Below, one piece after another: positions 49,232-52,180 of a stretch of 52,180 nucleotides of DNA (position 1 is its first letter; each line of letters opens with the position of its first letter). The notes beneath the pieces were generated by a model. That model did not search any database, had not been told where the DNA came from, and saw only the letters and a list, made by a program, of their open reading frames with translations. The translations under genes and the position numbers were made by a program. Source of the stretch: Sandaracinobacteroides sp041909755 (lineage in GTDB: Bacteria > Pseudomonadota > Alphaproteobacteria > Sphingomonadales > Sphingomonadaceae); the NCBI RefSeq assembly GCF_041909755.1, contig NZ_JAYRCW010000006.1:1-52180 (forward strand), given 5' to 3'.

Positions 49232-51415
49232 TCAGCGCCGGCCCTTGGGCGTCCCCCTCGCCTTGCCCCAGCGGTTCGTCCGCGTCCCCGGCCGCCCGGC
49301 ATCCGCCCTGCCCTTCACGGGCGCCGCCCGCTCGGTCCTGATGCCCAGCTCGTCCGCCTCCAGCCGCCGGATATCGTCGCGGATGCGCGCCGCCTCCTCG
49401 AACTCCAGATCGGCGGCCGCCTTCTGCATTTTCTTTTCCAGATCAGCGATATAGGCCTTCAGATTATGGCCCACCAGGTGCGGCGTCTCGTCGTCGATCT
49501 CGACAGTCAGATGATCCTTCGCCGCCACATGCGCCACCACATCGGCGATCGCCTTCTTCACCGTGGCGGGCGTGATCCCATGCGCCTCATTATAGGCCTG
49601 CTGCTTCACCCGCCGCCGCTCCGTCTCGGCCAGCGCCCGGTCCATGCTGCCGGTGCGATGGTCGGCATACAGGATCACCCGCCCCTCCACGTTGCGCGCC
49701 GCCCGCCCGATCGTCTGCACCAGCGAACGTTCGGAGCGCAGGAAGCCTTCCTTGTCCGCGTCCAGAATGGCGACCAGCCCGCATTCTGGAATGTCCAGCC
49801 CCTCGCGCAGCAGGTTGATCCCCACCAGCACGTCATACACGCCCATGCGCAAATCGCGGATCAGCTCGATCCGCTCCAGCGTCTCCACGTCGGAATGCAT
49901 ATAGCGCACCCGCATCCCCGCCTCGTGCAGGAATTCGGTCAGGTCCTCGGCCATCTTCTTGGTCAAGGTCGTCACCAGCGTGCGATAGCCCTTGTCGGCC
50001 GTCGCCTTCGCCTCCGCAATCAGGTCGTCCACCTGGTCCTCGACAGGGCGGATCTCCACCGGCGGATCGACAAGCCCGGTCGGCCGGATCACCTGCTCCA
50101 CGAACACGCCGCCCGTCTGTTGCATCTCCCAGTCGCCGGGCGTCGCGGATACGCTCACCGTCTGCGGCCGCATCAGGTCCCATTCCTCGAACTTCAGCGG
50201 CCGGTTGTCCACGCAGCTGGGCAGGCGGAATCCATATTCGGCCAGCGTCACCTTGCGCACCCGGTCGCCCCGGCTCATCCCGCCGATCTGCGGCACCGTC
50301 ACATGGCTCTCGTCCACGAACAGCAGCGCATTTTCCGGCAGATATTCGAACAGCGTCGGCGGCGGCTCGCCCGGCAGCCGCCCCGTCAGGAAGCGGCTGT
50401 AATTCTCGATCCCGGCACAGCTGCCCGTCGCCGCGATCATCTCCAGGTCGAACTTGGTCCGTTGTTCAAGCCGCTGATATTCCAGCAGCTTGCCCTCCGC
50501 CTCCAGCTCCTTCAGCCGCTCCGTCAGCTCGAACCTGATCGCCTCCGTCGCCTGCTTCAGCGTCGGGCCCGGCGTCACATAATGGCTGTTCGCATAGATC
50601 TTCACGCTCTCCAGCGTGGCGATCCGGTTCCCCGTCAGCGGGTCGAACTCGGTGATGCTCTCGATCTCGTCCCCGAAAAAGCCCACCCGCCAGGCCATGT
50701 CCTCATAGTGCGAGGGGAAGATCTCCAGCGTGTCGCCCTTCATGCGGAAACTGCCGCGCGCGAAGGCCATCTCGTTGCGCTTGTACTGCAGCGCCACCAG
50801 CTTCCGCACGATCTCGCGCGGGTCCACCGTCATCCCCTTGGCCAGGCTGAAGGTCATCGCCGAATAGGTCTCGACCGATCCGATGCCGTACAGGCACGAT
50901 ACCGATGCCACGATCAGCACATCGTCCCGCTCCAGCAGCGCCCGCGTCGCGGAATGCCGCATCCGGTCGATGGCCTCGTTTACGCTGCTCTCCTTCTCGA
51001 TATAGGTGTCCGTCCGGGGCACATAGGCCTCCGGCTGGTAGTAATCGTAATAGGAAACGAAATACTCGACCGCATTGTCGGGGAAGAAGCTCTTGAACTC
51101 CCCATACAACTGCGCCGCCAGGATCTTGTTCGGCGCCAGCACCAGCGCCGGGCGCTGCAACGCCTCCACCACCTTCGCCATGGTGAAGGTCTTGCCGCTG
51201 CCCGTCACCCCCAGCAGCACCTGGTCCTTTTCCCCGGCCTCGGCCTGCCGCACCAGCTCCGCGATCGCCGCCGGTTGATCCCCCGCCGGCGCATAGTCGC
51301 TCTTCAGCACGAACGGCTTGCCGCCCTCGCTCTTGGCGGGGCGCTCCGGCCGGTTCGGGGTAAAGCCGGGCGCCAGCGGAATGTCGGCCAGGCTGGTGCG
51401 AATCGCGATTGCCAT
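49232..51415 (-). CDS. uvrB: Excinuclease ABC subunit B
   Basis: A 727-aa nucleotide excision repair helicase-like protein. Walker A 'GVTGSGKTFTMAKV'; beta-hairpin region 'YDYYQPEAYVPRTDTYIEKESSVNEAIDRMRHSATRALLERDDVLIVASVSCLYGIGS'; 'FVDESHVTVPQIGGM'; C-terminal UVR motif 'DLEKKMQKAAADLEFEEAARIRDDIRRLE'. Longer than E. coli UvrB (673) through both termini. A perfect LexA box lies just upstream, so it should be SOS-inducible. Confidence 0.97.
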   Translation of the reverse strand: MAIAIRTSLADIPLAPGFTPNRPERPAKSEGGKPFVLKSDYAPAGDQPAAIAELVRQAEAGEKDQVLLGVTGSGKTFTMAKVVEALQRPALVLAPNKILAAQLYGEFKSFFPDNAVEYFVSYYDYYQPEAYVPRTDTYIEKESSVNEAIDRMRHSATRALLERDDVLIVASVSCLYGIGSVETYSAMTFSLAKGMTVDPREIVRKLVALQYKRNEMAFARGSFRMKGDTLEIFPSHYEDMAWRVGFFGDEIESITEFDPLTGNRIATLESVKIYANSHYVTPGPTLKQATEAIRFELTERLKELEAEGKLLEYQRLEQRTKFDLEMIAATGSCAGIENYSRFLTGRLPGEPPPTLFEYLPENALLFVDESHVTVPQIGGMSRGDRVRKVTLAEYGFRLPSCVDNRPLKFEEWDLMRPQTVSVSATPGDWEMQQTGGVFVEQVIRPTGLVDPPVEIRPVEDQVDDLIAEAKATADKGYRTLVTTLTKKMAEDLTEFLHEAGMRVRYMHSDVETLERIELIRDLRMGVYDVLVGINLLREGLDIPECGLVAILDADKEGFLRSERSLVQTIGRAARNVEGRVILYADHRTGSMDRALAETERRRVKQQAYNEAHGITPATVKKAIADVVAHVAAKDHLTVEIDDETPHLVGHNLKAYIADLEKKMQKAAADLEFEEAARIRDDIRRLEADELGIRTERAAPVKGRADAGRPGTRTNRWGKARGTPKGRR

Positions 51416-51430
51416 GCCACCAATCTAGGT

Positions 51431-51445
51431 GTTCGCCATTCGTTC
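51431..51445. promoter_or_regulatory. LexA box of uvrB
   Basis: GTTC-GCCATTC-GTTC, a perfect alphaproteobacterial LexA operator 16 bases upstream of the uvrB start. uvrB is a well-known SOS gene, so this site validates the motif for this genome. Confidence 0.8.
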
Positions 51446-51534
51446 CGCCAGCCTCTTGCGCCTGATCAACGCACCCCGGCGGATTCCGGCCCAAACCCCT
51501 CCCAAAATCCACCGCACAGGCCTAAAGGCGATCC

Positions 51535-52089
51535 ATGCCCCCGCACACCCCCTTCGATATCAGCTGGCCGCTCGGCATCCTCCTGTTCGTCGCCACCGTC
51601 GCCGCGATGGAGGTCGCCGCCATCCTGGGCCACAAATATGTGATGCACGGGTTCGGCTGGTTCCTGCACAAATCCCACCACACGGATCGCTTCGGCTGGT
51701 TCGAATGGAACGATCTCTACGGCGTCATGGGTGCAGCCGTCGCCATCAGCCTCTTCTGGTTCGGGGTGGAGGAACAGGGCGGCACCTTCTACGTCTGGCT
51801 CGCGGGCGGCATCACCGCCTATGGCGCCATCTACTTCGGCTTCCACGACATCATCGTCCACCGCCGCATCGAAACCGGCTATGTCCCGCGCTCCCCCTAT
51901 ATGAAGCGCATCGTGCAGGCCCACCGCCTGCACCATGTGGTGGAAAGCCGCGACGGCACCGTCTCCTTCGGCTTCATCTGGGCGCCGCCCATCGACGAAC
52001 TGAAACGCCAGCTCGCCGAAAACACCCGCACGGGGAAGGCCGTGGTGCGCCAGAACCCGGTCGGCCGGAACATGACGGGGCCTGCGTAA
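51535..52089 (+). CDS. crtZ: Beta-carotene hydroxylase (CrtZ type)
   Basis: A 184-aa membrane di-iron hydroxylase of the fatty-acid-hydroxylase superfamily that adds 3-hydroxyls to beta-ionone rings (beta-carotene to zeaxanthin). All histidine boxes are present: HKYVMH (33-38), HKSHH (45-49), HDIIVH (104-109) and HRLHH (130-134), with helices at ~12-32 and ~63-77 and ~85-103. Its presence predicts yellow hydroxylated carotenoids. No other crt gene is in the window. Divergent from uvrB. Confidence 0.92.
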   Translation: MPPHTPFDISWPLGILLFVATVAAMEVAAILGHKYVMHGFGWFLHKSHHTDRFGWFEWNDLYGVMGAAVAISLFWFGVEEQGGTFYVWLAGGITAYGAIYFGFHDIIVHRRIETGYVPRSPYMKRIVQAHRLHHVVESRDGTVSFGFIWAPPIDELKRQLAENTRTGKAVVRQNPVGRNMTGPA

Positions 52090-52113
52090 GGCCTCACCGT
52101 TTGCCGCCGGCTG

Positions 52114-52160
52114 GCAGGGCCTTGCCCTGCACCCAGCAGGGACTTGATGTCCCTGCACCC
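52114..52160. repeat. Tandem pair of related hairpin repeats
   Basis: Two similar palindromic units follow crtZ. Unit 1: GCAGGGC-CTT-GCCCTGC (52114-52130). Unit 2: GCAGGGAC-TTGAT-GTCCCTGC (52136-52156). Each is followed by ACCC. They share the GCAGGG/CCCTGC arms but differ in loop, like REP-type extragenic palindromes. They may also terminate crtZ transcripts. Confidence 0.6.
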
Positions 52161-52180
52161 TCAAAAGGGGCGTCGCGCTT

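Noticed and set aside
1..52180. CRISPR arrays, tRNA/rRNA genes, insertion sequences, prophage
   Set aside because: No regularly spaced repeats, no cloverleaf-like stretch in any intergenic gap, no transposase or integrase, and no gap over about 240 bases.

Overview
The window is a GC-rich chromosomal segment of an alphaproteobacterium, most likely a yellow-pigmented sphingomonad (Sphingomonadales). The support is: the alphaproteobacterial form of the LexA box (GTTC-N7-GTTC) in front of uvrB, a CrtZ-type carotenoid hydroxylase, a PssA/Psd pair of the alphaproteobacterial type, a short cysteine-free bL36, a DUF2855 protein, and very dense gene packing with many 4-bp ATGA/TTGA overlaps. No gap exceeds about 240 bases. 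I see no rRNA, tRNA, CRISPR array, insertion sequence or prophage.

Left part (1-9.7 kb) is the accessory-looking section. It holds the tail of an alanine/sodium symporter, an OsmC protein, DUF2939 and DUF2061 proteins, a MarR regulator, a LysR regulator divergent from a two-gene operon (a 101-aa membrane protein plus a membrane-anchored linalool dehydratase/isomerase-domain protein), a TetR regulator, and a pair of exported lipoproteins of unknown function (parallel beta-helix protein plus diheme c-type cytochrome). Candidate operators sit in the two divergent gaps: three TATCA repeats with 13-bp spacing, and a perfect 13-bp palindrome.

9.8-15.4 kb: a secreted zinc metalloprotease, two tandem paralogous lipoproteins, an AMP-dependent CoA ligase whose 5' end looks damaged, and a small membrane protein driven by a LexA-box promoter. 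This last gene is my leading candidate for something undescribed.

15.4-36.6 kb is mostly housekeeping: pssA-psd, heme A synthase, cutA, rplM-rpsI, dsbD-like plus redoxin, aspS, rnd, ppx, alaS, an Hsp20 gene with a heat-shock promoter and a ROSE-like RNA thermometer, a SnoaL-like protein, DUF2855, a TPR protein, purE-purK, gpmA, an M14 carboxypeptidase and bL36.

36.6-52.2 kb: a HAD hydrolase, pgi, the lepB-rnc-era-recO-parC run, an operon of two duplicated secreted amidohydrolases plus an exported esterase, an uncharacterised lipoprotein/helical-protein pair, uvrB with its own LexA box, crtZ, and a tandem pair of hairpin repeats at the right edge. Themes that link genes are: SOS control (uvrB and the small membrane protein), envelope biogenesis and thiol chemistry, and heat shock. 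Four convergent gene pairs end on one shared CTAG.
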